A stretch of 64,000 nt of DNA from CAZHNW01 sp942491575. Its GTDB lineage: Bacteria > Spirochaetota > UBA4802 > UBA5550. Of the stretch, positions 34,115 to 42,655 are shown in pieces. The DNA lies in contig CALOBT010000031.1 of assembly GCA_942491575.1 (NCBI GenBank), forward strand, positions 1,736,001 through 1,800,000. Direction: 5' to 3'. Within the stretch, counting starts at the first letter, position 1; each line of letters begins with the position of its first letter. The position numbers and the translations under genes were made by a program. The notes below the pieces were generated by a model. That model did not search any database. It saw only the letters and a list, made by a program, of their open reading frames with translations, and was not told the DNA's origin.

Positions 34115-36297
34115 GGGAAGTTTTAATATTATTTCTGATCCTGATTATCCCCTTACCGGCTGCTGCATACTCTGTAAAGGGGACCGTAATTGACGGTGAC
34201 AGTAATAAACCCGTGGCGGGGATGACCGTGGGAATCGAGGAACTGAATATCAGTACCGGGACAGACAGGTCAGGTAACTTTGAATTCGAAAATATTGATG
34301 CGGGATATTATCACCTTGTTTTTTCCCAATTATCCTACGGGATTCAAAAAATGAAAATAAGGGTTAAGAATAATTTTTCCGGCAGCGTCAAGGTGTGGAA
34401 AAGGAAGTACAGGATAAAAGATCATGTAAATAGAACCGCCTTCAGGAGTGAGCGTTACGGCGCCCAGGGGATAACCTCCCGGGATATTAAGGATTATCCC
34501 ATGCGGGGAATGGGGGACAGTCTGCATCTCCTCCAGAGCCTCCCCGGTATGGGGGGCAATTTTGCCCTTTCCACGGTACCCATTATTCGCGGCGGCAATC
34601 CCCTTTATGACCGCTACTATGTCGACGGAATTCCCCTCGATTATCCCTATCACTTTTCCGGGGCGCTGATCCCCGTCATGTCCGCAATAAATGAGTCCGT
34701 CATTGAAGAGGCAACAGTTTTAAAGGGACTGGCACCCCTGAATTACGGGGATAACCTGGGAAATGTAATCAAAATAAAAACCAGGGATGTGAAAGAACCG
34801 GGAATCCACGGATCGGTTATGCTCGATCCCCTGGTGCCATTAATTCCCACGGTGGCGGTAACTGCAGTGCCGACACCTGACCTATCCGTAATTGCTTCGG
34901 TGCGGCGTTCAATGGCAGACCTGGTGGTTGATTTTGACGACCGGGAAATTTATATCTATGACCATTTTTGTAAAATAGAATATAATCTTTTTTCAAAGCA
35001 CCGTATTACCTTTCATTCCATGGCGGCAAGGGACTACCTGAATATCAATGATATAAAAGGAACAAGCTGGTATGATATGGAGGCCCTCACATGGGATTAC
35101 TTTATCAGAAAAAATATTCTTCTCAAAAGTACCTTCTCCCGCTATGCCACCATTTATCATTTTGATAATGGTTCTGCGGATGATGCGGTGAATTTTTCCT
35201 TTGATCCTGAGCAGTACCGCCTCTTCCAGATGGCCCTCTGGACGACGGGAATCTTCAGTGTGAAGGGGGGCTATGAGCTGACCTTTTACCGCGGAGGTGC
35301 ATCGGGTAACGTCGACCTGAACGATCTGGTAGACCCTGACCTTCTGGACCTGACAGGCGATAGCGCTGCACTTCACTTCCCCCTTGAGGGAACATCCTTT
35401 GCCCTTTTTTCGGAGGGGAAGGGAGATCTTGGAAAATACTGGGTTCAGGGTGGAATGCGTTATGAGTATTACGGCCCCCTGGGGAATCATTCACTCTCCT
35501 TTCGGAGTATGGCTGGTTATGAGTTTTCTAAAAAACTTACAATCTATGGCGGCACGGGACTCTACCATGCTCATCCCGATATCTATTATTACCTGGGAGA
35601 AACTTCCCCCTCATTTGAAGATGCCCGGGCCTGGAACACCATTCTTGGAGTAACATCCAGGCACATTAAATACGTGACGGCACAACTGGAAATCTATTAC
35701 AATAACTTTGATAATTATCCCATCGGTACAGTTGATGTAACCAATGCCGCTGAATATAAAAGCCTCGTGCAGCTTTCTCCCTTTTCCAATGAAGAATCCG
35801 GATATGCATGGGGGGTGGAAGTTTACTTAAAGGGGGCCTGGAAAAACTATGCGGGGTGGATAAGCTATTCCGCAGGTATCTCAAGGGGAAAGAACGAAGA
35901 CCAGAATCTAGGGACCTTTGATTCGGACTTCAGCCAGACACATCTCCTGCGCCTGGTTGCCTCGGCCCGTTTTGGCAAATTCACCCCTTCGGTAATCTGG
36001 CATCTCTATTCTTCACTTCCCTATACACCCGTGACTGGCTCAGATGGGGAGGAGGTTCAGTACGGTGACAGGAACTCTTCTCGTTTTGATATAAATCACC
36101 GCCTCGACTTTAAACTCAATTACCAGTTTAATGAGGATACCCGGTTCTACCTCGAAATATGGAACTGCTACTATCACCAGGGCAACGAGGTGTTTCAGTA
36201 CGTTGATTCAGATGCTCCCGTGGGGACGGATAATCCCGCGGTGCAGAATGATTTTCCCCCCATATTTGCATGGTTCGGAGTGGAGGTATCTTTTTGA
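34111..36297 (+). CDS. TonB-dependent outer-membrane receptor with carboxypeptidase-regulatory-like N-domain
   Basis: 728 residues. Signal peptide (LILFLILIIPLPAAA), then a carboxypeptidase-regulatory-like/CarboxypepD_reg sandwich about residues 20-95 (VKGTVIDGDSNKPVAG). A plug domain follows at about 120-230 (LHLLQSLPGMGGN, IIRGGNPLYDRYYVDGIPL, EATVLKGLAPLNYGDNLGNV), then a large beta-barrel ending in FAWFGVEVSF with a terminal phenylalanine. No clear TonB box is seen. Barrel length is short-to-normal. The substrate is unknown: there is no iron, cobalamin or glycan gene beside it. It overlaps the TonB-domain lipoprotein before it and the PD40-OmpA gene after it by four bases each. Confidence 0.88.
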   Translation: MREVLILFLILIIPLPAAAYSVKGTVIDGDSNKPVAGMTVGIEELNISTGTDRSGNFEFENIDAGYYHLVFSQLSYGIQKMKIRVKNNFSGSVKVWKRKYRIKDHVNRTAFRSERYGAQGITSRDIKDYPMRGMGDSLHLLQSLPGMGGNFALSTVPIIRGGNPLYDRYYVDGIPLDYPYHFSGALIPVMSAINESVIEEATVLKGLAPLNYGDNLGNVIKIKTRDVKEPGIHGSVMLDPLVPLIPTVAVTAVPTPDLSVIASVRRSMADLVVDFDDREIYIYDHFCKIEYNLFSKHRITFHSMAARDYLNINDIKGTSWYDMEALTWDYFIRKNILLKSTFSRYATIYHFDNGSADDAVNFSFDPEQYRLFQMALWTTGIFSVKGGYELTFYRGGASGNVDLNDLVDPDLLDLTGDSAALHFPLEGTSFALFSEGKGDLGKYWVQGGMRYEYYGPLGNHSLSFRSMAGYEFSKKLTIYGGTGLYHAHPDIYYYLGETSPSFEDARAWNTILGVTSRHIKYVTAQLEIYYNNFDNYPIGTVDVTNAAEYKSLVQLSPFSNEESGYAWGVEVYLKGAWKNYAGWISYSAGISRGKNEDQNLGTFDSDFSQTHLLRLVASARFGKFTPSVIWHLYSSLPYTPVTGSDGEEVQYGDRNSSRFDINHRLDFKLNYQFNEDTRFYLEIWNCYYHQGNEVFQYVDSDAPVGTDNPAVQNDFPPIFAWFGVEVSF

Positions 36298-38117
36298 ATT
36301 ACCTGAAGAAACCGATGGCGGCACTGCTGCTTTTCTGCAGCATGGATCTGCAGGGGGCTCTGAGCGATTCACGCTACCACGGGATTAAGGACTATTCCCG
36401 GGATATTGTTATCCTCGAAAATATATTAAAAATGCGTCCCCGTGATCTTCAGGCGATGAAAGACCTGATCAGAATGTATCTTGTCACAGAAAAATTTGAC
36501 CGTGCCGGTGAAATCGCAGAAAGGTATCTCGCAGTTGAAAAGGATCGGGAGGTAGCCAGAATGCGAATAGTCTCTCATGAGGGGGCGGGGAAGTTTAATC
36601 GGGCTGCGACAGAAATTGAAAGTTATCTGAAAAATTATCCCGTATCACGAAGGGAGAGGGGACGCCTCCTCTATAAACAGAAGATCCTGAGAAAATCGAG
36701 TGCCACCAGGTCATTTCCCGAGGGAGTCTCAACGATGGGGGGCATGGAAAACTGCCGTCTCCTCGGTCTCGATGACAGGAATAATAAAATATACCTGCAC
36801 GATAAAAAGTCAAAAGGCCTGAAGGTATATGATTACGGGAAAAAACAATTTTTCCATATCAGGAAAAAGAATGGCCCTCTCTCCGGATTGCCCCTGGAGA
36901 GGTGTGTATTTCTTTCCTTTGCCTCAGACGGAGGGGAAATTCTTGCAAGTATAATAAATGGCTATGGCAGGGGAGAAATCCTCCATCGAAAACTTGATAC
37001 GGATAGTAAAAAGTGGGGATCATGGAAAAAACCGGGAGTGTTAAACGGGGGAGCCTGGAACTGTTACGCTAATTTCACTCCCGATTCCAGGCGCATATTT
37101 TTTTCATCGGGAAGGTCTCATGTGAATGGATTTGATTTTTATTTTTCCACACGTGACGGAAAGGGGGGCTGGGGAAAACCCGTGGAAATAAAAGGAATAA
37201 ATTCTCCCCTTGATGAATATTCCCTTTTCATCCATTCAGATGGTGAAACCCTGTTCTTTTCATCCAACGGCCGACCCGGCGCCGGGGGATTTGATCTCTA
37301 CTCATGCAAAATTAAAATCAGAACCGACACCTGTACAGCGGAGAATATAAGGGCGGTGCAGGGTCTTAATACATTACGAAACGAACTTTTTCCACTTGTA
37401 ACCGATTCAGGTGGGGATCTGTCATTTTTTGAATTTATGAAGGGTGACCGGGCCAGGGTACTCAGTTTCGGGGCCCTTACTTCCAAACCGAAATCCGTAA
37501 TATTTTTTGATGCATATGTATTCAGCGGGAAAACCCGCCTGCCTGTAAAGGGTGCAGAGGTTGAACTACTTAAGGTGGGAAAAAGAGAAAAACGCGGTTC
37601 CATGCTGAAGATATCCGATGCCAGGGGATTTATAGGAACCACAATTGTGGAAAAGGACCGTTACCTGATATCTATCAATGCCCCGCGGTACATGTACAAA
37701 AAGGAATACATTGAAATTTCTGGAAAACAGTATGCTCGAAAAAATTTTTATCTAAAACCCGGTATTGTCAAAGCCGGCTATACCTTTGTAGCTGAAAATA
37801 TTTACTTTGATTATAATTCGGCAAAACTGAAACGCGAAAGTTATGCTGAACTTCAGAACATTTTGAAATTCTTATCGAAGAATCGTCATGTGAAAATACA
37901 GATTGCAGGTTTTACCGACAGTATTGGTTCATATAAGTTCAACCTGGATCTTTCCAGGAAAAGATCACGTTCCATCAGCGATTATCTTGTTTATAGGGGA
38001 GTCAAACGGAGGAGGCTGATTGTGAAGGGATTTTCTTTTACTAAAAGTATCGCATCAAATGAAACAGAAGAGGGTCGCCAGAAAAACCGTCGTGTTGAGA
38101 TAAAAGTAATCAATTGA
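36294..38117 (+). CDS. PD40 (WD40-like) repeat protein with C-terminal OmpA domain
   Basis: 607 residues from TTG 36294, which has GGAGG seven bases upstream and overlaps the receptor stop (TTGA). An N-terminal hydrophobic segment (MAALLLFCSMDLQGALS) is a signal peptide. Residues about 25-120 are helical TPR-like (LKMRPRDLQAMKDLIRMYLV). About 150-380 hold PD40 blades (FTPDSRRIFFSSGR; HSDGETLFFSSNGRPGAGGF), a probable propeller. A carboxypeptidase-regulatory-like segment follows near 410-490. The last 115 residues are an OmpA peptidoglycan-binding domain (IYFDYNSAKLKRESYAEL; AGFTDSIGSYKFNLDLS). Proteins of this layout are periplasmic and tether envelope machinery to peptidoglycan; a role with the receptor is inferred from coupling. 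Confidence 0.85.
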   Translation: MNYLKKPMAALLLFCSMDLQGALSDSRYHGIKDYSRDIVILENILKMRPRDLQAMKDLIRMYLVTEKFDRAGEIAERYLAVEKDREVARMRIVSHEGAGKFNRAATEIESYLKNYPVSRRERGRLLYKQKILRKSSATRSFPEGVSTMGGMENCRLLGLDDRNNKIYLHDKKSKGLKVYDYGKKQFFHIRKKNGPLSGLPLERCVFLSFASDGGEILASIINGYGRGEILHRKLDTDSKKWGSWKKPGVLNGGAWNCYANFTPDSRRIFFSSGRSHVNGFDFYFSTRDGKGGWGKPVEIKGINSPLDEYSLFIHSDGETLFFSSNGRPGAGGFDLYSCKIKIRTDTCTAENIRAVQGLNTLRNELFPLVTDSGGDLSFFEFMKGDRARVLSFGALTSKPKSVIFFDAYVFSGKTRLPVKGAEVELLKVGKREKRGSMLKISDARGFIGTTIVEKDRYLISINAPRYMYKKEYIEISGKQYARKNFYLKPGIVKAGYTFVAENIYFDYNSAKLKRESYAELQNILKFLSKNRHVKIQIAGFTDSIGSYKFNLDLSRKRSRSISDYLVYRGVKRRRLIVKGFSFTKSIASNETEEGRQKNRRVEIKVIN

Positions 38118-38126
38118 AAATAGGCA

Positions 38127-39242
38127 CTACTGTGTATCATAAAAAATCCATATAAAATATTTTTTGATTTCATCTATGGACATTCCGCTCCCGAGATAAT
38201 AGCCATTGACCCAGATTTCGAAATGGAGATGGACATTGTCGCCATTTCCCTTTGCTGCGGAAAGCAGTCCCGAATTCCCCGCATAGCCGATTACTTCACA
38301 CCTTTTTACACTGCTGCCAACTTTCACGCCTGGTTGAATCCTCGAGAGATGATTGTAGGTGGTAACGATTCCATCCAGGTGATCAATCCAGACCTGAATT
38401 CCGCCGAAGGAGCGTTTTACGAATGTCCTGGGATTCGAGCGGTAAAACCTCGACTGTTTTTTCCATTCATCGGGAGACATGTCCCTGTAGTTGTGATCAG
38501 CCCTGATGATAACTCCCTCCCTGGCAGCCAGAACGGGGGTCTCCCTGGTAACCGGAAGGGGATCGTATGAACTTTTTGCATGAAATTTATATATGTCGAT
38601 TCCCGCATGGCGTCCCCCGCGGTATTTCCTCGGGGCACCGGGATAAAAATAATTTTCGGAAGGAAGAAAGCCCCTTCGAATTGGCATGCAGAGCCCCTTG
38701 AGGCGGCGGTCATGGAATTCTATTTTTGTGGAACCGGTATAGGTTTCAATTTCAGCAATGGCAGCGAACCCGTTACAGGTAGATCCTTCCGGTATAAAAA
38801 TGCGGAAGGTGCTCGCGTCAATGCCCCCCAGATTAAATGTCACCGGTTCCGTTTTGTTTCCGAAGAAATTTATTTTTGTTTTTTGTTCCGCAAAATCAAA
38901 CCACTTCCCTTGGTGCAGAAACTGGAGTTTTATGTTTTTCAGTGTCGGATAATTATCTTTTCTTCCGGGAAAAATTTTTATCTTAGTCATGATTCGTTTG
39001 GTGACAAAATCAATTGCCAGCCAGTGGGGTCCTTTTTCCTTTTTCGAGAGCCAGGTGGTTTTTTTGTCACTGTCCATCGCCTTGTTGCCGCGGTAGGTGC
39101 TTGCTAAAGATGAACTTGTGCTGTAATAAATGCGTTGAACCGTATTTTGACCCGAAACAAGATATTCGCGTCTATCTGAACTGAAGAGATGCGGAGTAAA
39201 TTGAATAAGTATAATAATCAAACCAGGTATAATTTTTTTCAT
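38127..39242 (-). CDS. M23-family peptidase with N-terminal discoidin-like domain
   Basis: 371 residues with a signal peptide (MKKIIPGLIIILIQFTPHLFS). Residues about 40-170 look like an F5/8 type C (discoidin) sandwich: GNKAMDSDKKTTWLSKKEKG, WLAIDFVTKRIMTKIKI and TFRIFIPEG. The C-terminal part is a zinc metallopeptidase of the LytM/M23 type with GGRHAGIDIY (H-x3-D ligands) and VHLHFEIWVNG (H-x-H). It would cut, or bind, peptidoglycan in the periplasm; the discoidin part may target a glycan. Ten bases separate its stop from that of the convergent PD40-OmpA gene. Confidence 0.82.
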   Translation of the reverse strand: MKKIIPGLIIILIQFTPHLFSSDRREYLVSGQNTVQRIYYSTSSSLASTYRGNKAMDSDKKTTWLSKKEKGPHWLAIDFVTKRIMTKIKIFPGRKDNYPTLKNIKLQFLHQGKWFDFAEQKTKINFFGNKTEPVTFNLGGIDASTFRIFIPEGSTCNGFAAIAEIETYTGSTKIEFHDRRLKGLCMPIRRGFLPSENYFYPGAPRKYRGGRHAGIDIYKFHAKSSYDPLPVTRETPVLAAREGVIIRADHNYRDMSPDEWKKQSRFYRSNPRTFVKRSFGGIQVWIDHLDGIVTTYNHLSRIQPGVKVGSSVKRCEVIGYAGNSGLLSAAKGNGDNVHLHFEIWVNGYYLGSGMSIDEIKKYFIWIFYDTQ

Positions 39243-39287
39243 AGGGGTAAATATAGCGGGTATTGTTTTTTTTGAGAAGAAATTTTT

Positions 39288-40547
39288 TTATTCATCGGTG
39301 TCTTTCAGTTCTTTTTTTGTTTCCTGGTACCACTCCTCCTCTCCGTATAATTCGTCGGAACATTGGGGACATAAACTGTGGCTAACAAGGGCGTCGGTGT
39401 GGTGAATCAGGTATTCATCCACCTGGCTCCAGTAACCGTCATCATCCCTGATTTTTTTACAGCGGGAACATATAGGCATCAGCCCCTTTAATTCTTTTAT
39501 ATCTGATAGGGCGGCAGTAAGTTCTGCCGTTCTTTCCTTTACTTTTAATTCAAGATTTTCATGAGACTCTTGTAGTTCACTTGTTTTTTGGGCTACTTTT
39601 TTTGCCAGTATCCTGTTCCATATGGAAATGAGAGAAAGAATCAGAATAAAAAAAGCAGTACTTCCCCCGGCAACAAGCTGAAATCCCCTCATTTTATAAA
39701 AGGGTTGCGCTTCAATGGTTATCCATTTATTATGGATTCTTTTTATCTCCTCTTCCGATATGAGAAGCAATCCCTTTTGAAAAATGGTATGGAGAAGGGG
39801 CATGTTTTTTGCCACGCCGATGCAGAGATTCCATCTGAATTTTATATTATCACCGATCCTTAGATTCGTGATGCCCATTTTTCTGAGATAGTACGTAACC
39901 ACTTCCAGGTTCATGATATATGCATCTACATTATGAAAGGCGAGTTCCTTGAGACCCGTGGCATCATTCATCACAGGGACCAGATGCAGTGCAGGATTGT
40001 TTCTTTTAACGTAATCAAAGGAAGCGTATCCCTTTACTATGGCAACTTTTTTCCCCGCCAGGCCCGCCACGGTGGCCTCTCCCTTCCAGTCTTTCCGGAC
40101 TATTATTGCATTGGGAACGGATATATAGGGATTCGTGAAGTAAAGGTATTTTCTGCGTTGGGCGGTATTATGTATTGTCTGAATTGCCTGTATTTTTCCC
40201 TGCTGAACATCATTGAGGATATTCTGCCATGTTTTATAATACTTTCGTTTGAAGGAAATCTGCAGCTTTTTTTCTATAAGCTGAATCACCTCTTCTGAAA
40301 ATCCCGTTGGATTACCCGATGAATCAAGAAATTCATAGGGGGCAAATTCGGTATAGAGTGAAAGTGTAATTTTATCTTTGTTCTTCATATACCAGGCCCT
40401 TTCCACGGGGGTGAGGGGGTCTTCAGGGTTGGCAGTAGATTTATTTCCAAAGAGTAGAGAAACACTAAGGCAGAAAATGAGGCAGCCTGATGCGTAATTC
40501 AGGAGGATAAAGTTTCTGCCTCCGGTTTTTTTTCTGATTGTATGCAT
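39288..40547 (-). CDS. periplasmic-binding (SBP_bac_3) sensor with TM, coiled coil and C-terminal Cys-rich domain, no output domain
   Basis: 419 residues. A signal/anchor segment (LLNYASGCLIFCLSVSLLF) is followed by a solute-binding type-3 domain about 45-275 (ITLSLYTEFAPYEFLDSSG, YLYFTNPYISVPNAIIV, VAIVKGYASFDYVK), a membrane helix near 295 (STAFFILILSLISIWN) and a coiled coil (ELQESHENLELKVKERTAEL). The end is a C-x2-C...C-x2-C domain (CSRCKKIRDDDGYWSQVDEY, then SLCPQCSDELYG). The same C-terminal module is found on some kinases and response regulators of anaerobes, without known function. No kinase, GGDEF or cyclase domain is present. The ligand is probably an amino acid or similar small molecule. 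Confidence 0.82.
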   Translation of the reverse strand: MHTIRKKTGGRNFILLNYASGCLIFCLSVSLLFGNKSTANPEDPLTPVERAWYMKNKDKITLSLYTEFAPYEFLDSSGNPTGFSEEVIQLIEKKLQISFKRKYYKTWQNILNDVQQGKIQAIQTIHNTAQRRKYLYFTNPYISVPNAIIVRKDWKGEATVAGLAGKKVAIVKGYASFDYVKRNNPALHLVPVMNDATGLKELAFHNVDAYIMNLEVVTYYLRKMGITNLRIGDNIKFRWNLCIGVAKNMPLLHTIFQKGLLLISEEEIKRIHNKWITIEAQPFYKMRGFQLVAGGSTAFFILILSLISIWNRILAKKVAQKTSELQESHENLELKVKERTAELTAALSDIKELKGLMPICSRCKKIRDDDGYWSQVDEYLIHHTDALVSHSLCPQCSDELYGEEEWYQETKKELKDTDE

Positions 40548-40737
40548 AATAAACGTTATATGTTCTGAGCCCCTTGTCTATCTTATGATACTCTTATTTG
40601 ATGAACGTGTAAAGCCATATTATGGCTCCTGTTGAGCATATCAGTTTAATATTTATCCCCTCGGGTGCTCTGAATTATTATTTTTTGGAGTATTGTAATA
40701 TTTAAAAATATAAAAACCGGTCAGACGGTTAATGTTC

Positions 40738-40766
40738 TTGACAGCAGATAAACTTCCCCCTATATC
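40738..40766 (+). promoter_or_regulatory. sigma70-type promoter for the 40803 gene
   Basis: TTGACA (40738-40743), a 17-base spacer, then TATATC (40761-40766). It is the cleanest consensus promoter I found in the window and lies 36 bases before ATG 40803. Confidence 0.6.
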
Positions 40767-40802
40767 TTCTTAAAAAAAAGAATAAAAGGTAAGGTTCTAG
40801 CT

Positions 40803-41786
40803 ATGATGAAAACTGGAAAACTTCTGGTCCGCTTTTTCCCGGTACTGCTGGCACTGTCTCTTTCTGCTGCCTGCACCACCATGGGTGCCAAGACCATCCC
40901 CATGGATGAACTGAAAAAGAAATATGCCTATGAAAACTCCAGGTATATCACTATTGACGGTGTGAAGGTCCATTACATTGATGAAGGCGAGGGACCCGTT
41001 CTGGTGCTGCTCCACGGTGTCTGTGCCTCTCTGCATACATGGGACGGCTGGGTAAATGAACTGAAGGGAAGTTACCGCATTATCCGTTTCGACAATATGG
41101 GCTTCGGCCTCACGGGACCCGCCATTAATCCGGAATATACGGTGAAAAATTACGTAAAGTTTTTTAACAGTTTTACCGCCGCCCTTAAGCTGAAGCGATT
41201 CTCCCTCGTGGGGAACAGCCTGGGTGGGTATATCTCATGGAACTACGCACTGGCTTATCCGGAAAAGGTGGAGAAGATGATACTCATCGACAGTGTGGGG
41301 TATACCCAGGATGTTCCGTGGCTCCTGAAGCTTGCCAGCTTTCCATTGATGCGGCCCCTGGTGCGGCGCATGATGCCGAGATATTTCCTCTACGGCGCCG
41401 TTGAGGAGGTCTACGGGGATAAAAAAAAGGTCACCCCCGGGGTGCAGCAGCGTTATTTTGAACTTGCCATGCGGAAGGGGAACAAGGATGCCTGGGTCGA
41501 TATCTTCATTGAAATGAAGAAACAGTCAAAAAATAAAACCCTTTCGGTGAAGATAAAGGATATCAGGGTGCCTGCCCTGGTAATGTGGGGGAAGAAAGAT
41601 GAATGGATCCCCGTCAGCCACGTTCCCCGGTGGAAGAAGGACCTCCCCGGTGCAAAATACATTATCTATGACGGAGTGGGGCATGTCGGCATGGAGGAAA
41701 TTCCCGTAAGGACCGCGCGCGACGCGCGGAAGTTCCTTGAAGCAAAGGAAGATATTTCTCCCGTGAAGGAGATTAGCACCCGCTAA
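40803..41786 (+). CDS. alpha/beta-hydrolase lipoprotein
   Basis: 327 residues. A lipoprotein signal ends LLALSLSAAC (cysteine 24). The hydrolase fold shows VLVLLHGVCASLHTWDGW near residue 70, nucleophile elbow VGNSLGGYISWN near 139 (serine), an aspartate candidate in MWGKKDEWIPVSHV near 258, and histidine in GVGHVGMEE near 295. It is closest in look to general esterase/epoxide-hydrolase-type enzymes. The lipid anchor places it at a membrane facing the periplasm. Substrate unknown. It has its own strong promoter and stands alone. Confidence 0.8.
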   Translation: MMKTGKLLVRFFPVLLALSLSAACTTMGAKTIPMDELKKKYAYENSRYITIDGVKVHYIDEGEGPVLVLLHGVCASLHTWDGWVNELKGSYRIIRFDNMGFGLTGPAINPEYTVKNYVKFFNSFTAALKLKRFSLVGNSLGGYISWNYALAYPEKVEKMILIDSVGYTQDVPWLLKLASFPLMRPLVRRMMPRYFLYGAVEEVYGDKKKVTPGVQQRYFELAMRKGNKDAWVDIFIEMKKQSKNKTLSVKIKDIRVPALVMWGKKDEWIPVSHVPRWKKDLPGAKYIIYDGVGHVGMEEIPVRTARDARKFLEAKEDISPVKEISTR

Positions 41787-41893
41787 ATACCAGCCTGTTT
41801 TTTCAGGGCACTGTTTACAAATTCTTTACCATGCATATGTTACCGCTATAATTTTCTGCTGGTAATTTATTGAATTTTCCATAGAGTGATTTT

Positions 41894-42541
41894 ATGGATA
41901 TTATATCGGTCAACAGTGATGAAGTTTTCGCATACCTTGCCGGAAAGGACGAACCGGTAATGGAAATTGTACTGATTCGGCATTTTGCAGGTGATTATCC
42001 CAGGCAGGGCGAGGAGGCCCTCTTCAGGGTGCATTTTTCCATCTATCATACACTATACAGGCTTAAAACAATTGCGGGAGAAATGGGGTATTATCTTCAT
42101 ATCGATCCGATGAGGGTACGAGTAATCAGGATCCCTCATGAGGGGTGCAGCCATTATTTTCCTGAAGAGGGAGACTTCTGCAGGGCAACTGTAAATGGGA
42201 CATCTTATTGTTCTGTCCATTCCTTCCATCACCAGGATGAATCGGTTCCACACTTTGATCCACTGAGGGAGTTTTATTTGAATCCCGATAATATTTCCTT
42301 CGGGAACAGTCACATATTGAAGAGAATTATGAAGGGGATAATCGTATATGGTTTCAAGAAGGGGGAAATAGAAGAGGCCCTTGCTTATTTTAATATTGTT
42401 CGTCCCAACAGAAAAAGAATTCAAAAAAAGTACCGTGAACTTGCCCGCCAGCTCCATCCGGATTCGGGTCATGGCAACATTAATGAAATGAAACGCCTGA
42501 ATCATGCATATAATATTTTAAAGGAAGTTTTTATTGTCTGA
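41894..42541 (+). CDS. J-domain-containing protein with uncharacterised N-terminal region
   Basis: 215 residues. The last 50 or so form a J domain: IQKKYRELARQLHPDSGHGN with the HPD tripeptide, then INEMKRLNHAYNILKEVF. This domain stimulates an Hsp70 ATPase. The first 150 residues are not recognised; they contain several cysteines and histidines (GCSHYFPEEGDFCRATVNG, SYCSVHSFHHQDE) that could bind a metal. No glycine-rich or zinc-finger DnaJ region is present, so this is a specialised co-chaperone rather than DnaJ. The ribosome binding site before ATG 41894 is weak. Confidence 0.72.
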   Translation: MDIISVNSDEVFAYLAGKDEPVMEIVLIRHFAGDYPRQGEEALFRVHFSIYHTLYRLKTIAGEMGYYLHIDPMRVRVIRIPHEGCSHYFPEEGDFCRATVNGTSYCSVHSFHHQDESVPHFDPLREFYLNPDNISFGNSHILKRIMKGIIVYGFKKGEIEEALAYFNIVRPNRKRIQKKYRELARQLHPDSGHGNINEMKRLNHAYNILKEVFIV

Positions 42542-42605
42542 ACATATATAATCAATGCCCACTTTTTAAATTTATCCAAAAAATTTCATTCATTCAAGAA
42601 AAGAC

Positions 42606-42634
42606 TTGAACCGTCAGCCTGATCAGGCTTAATA
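42606..42634 (+). promoter_or_regulatory. promoter with a 14-base palindrome in its spacer
   Basis: TTGAAC (42606-42611), 17-base spacer, TTAATA (42629-42634), positioned 22 bases before the GGDEF gene start. The spacer contains the perfect palindrome AGCCTGATCAGGCT (42616-42629), a candidate operator that a bound repressor would use to block the promoter. Confidence 0.4.
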
Positions 42635-42655
42635 GTGGCGTAAAGAGACACTATT

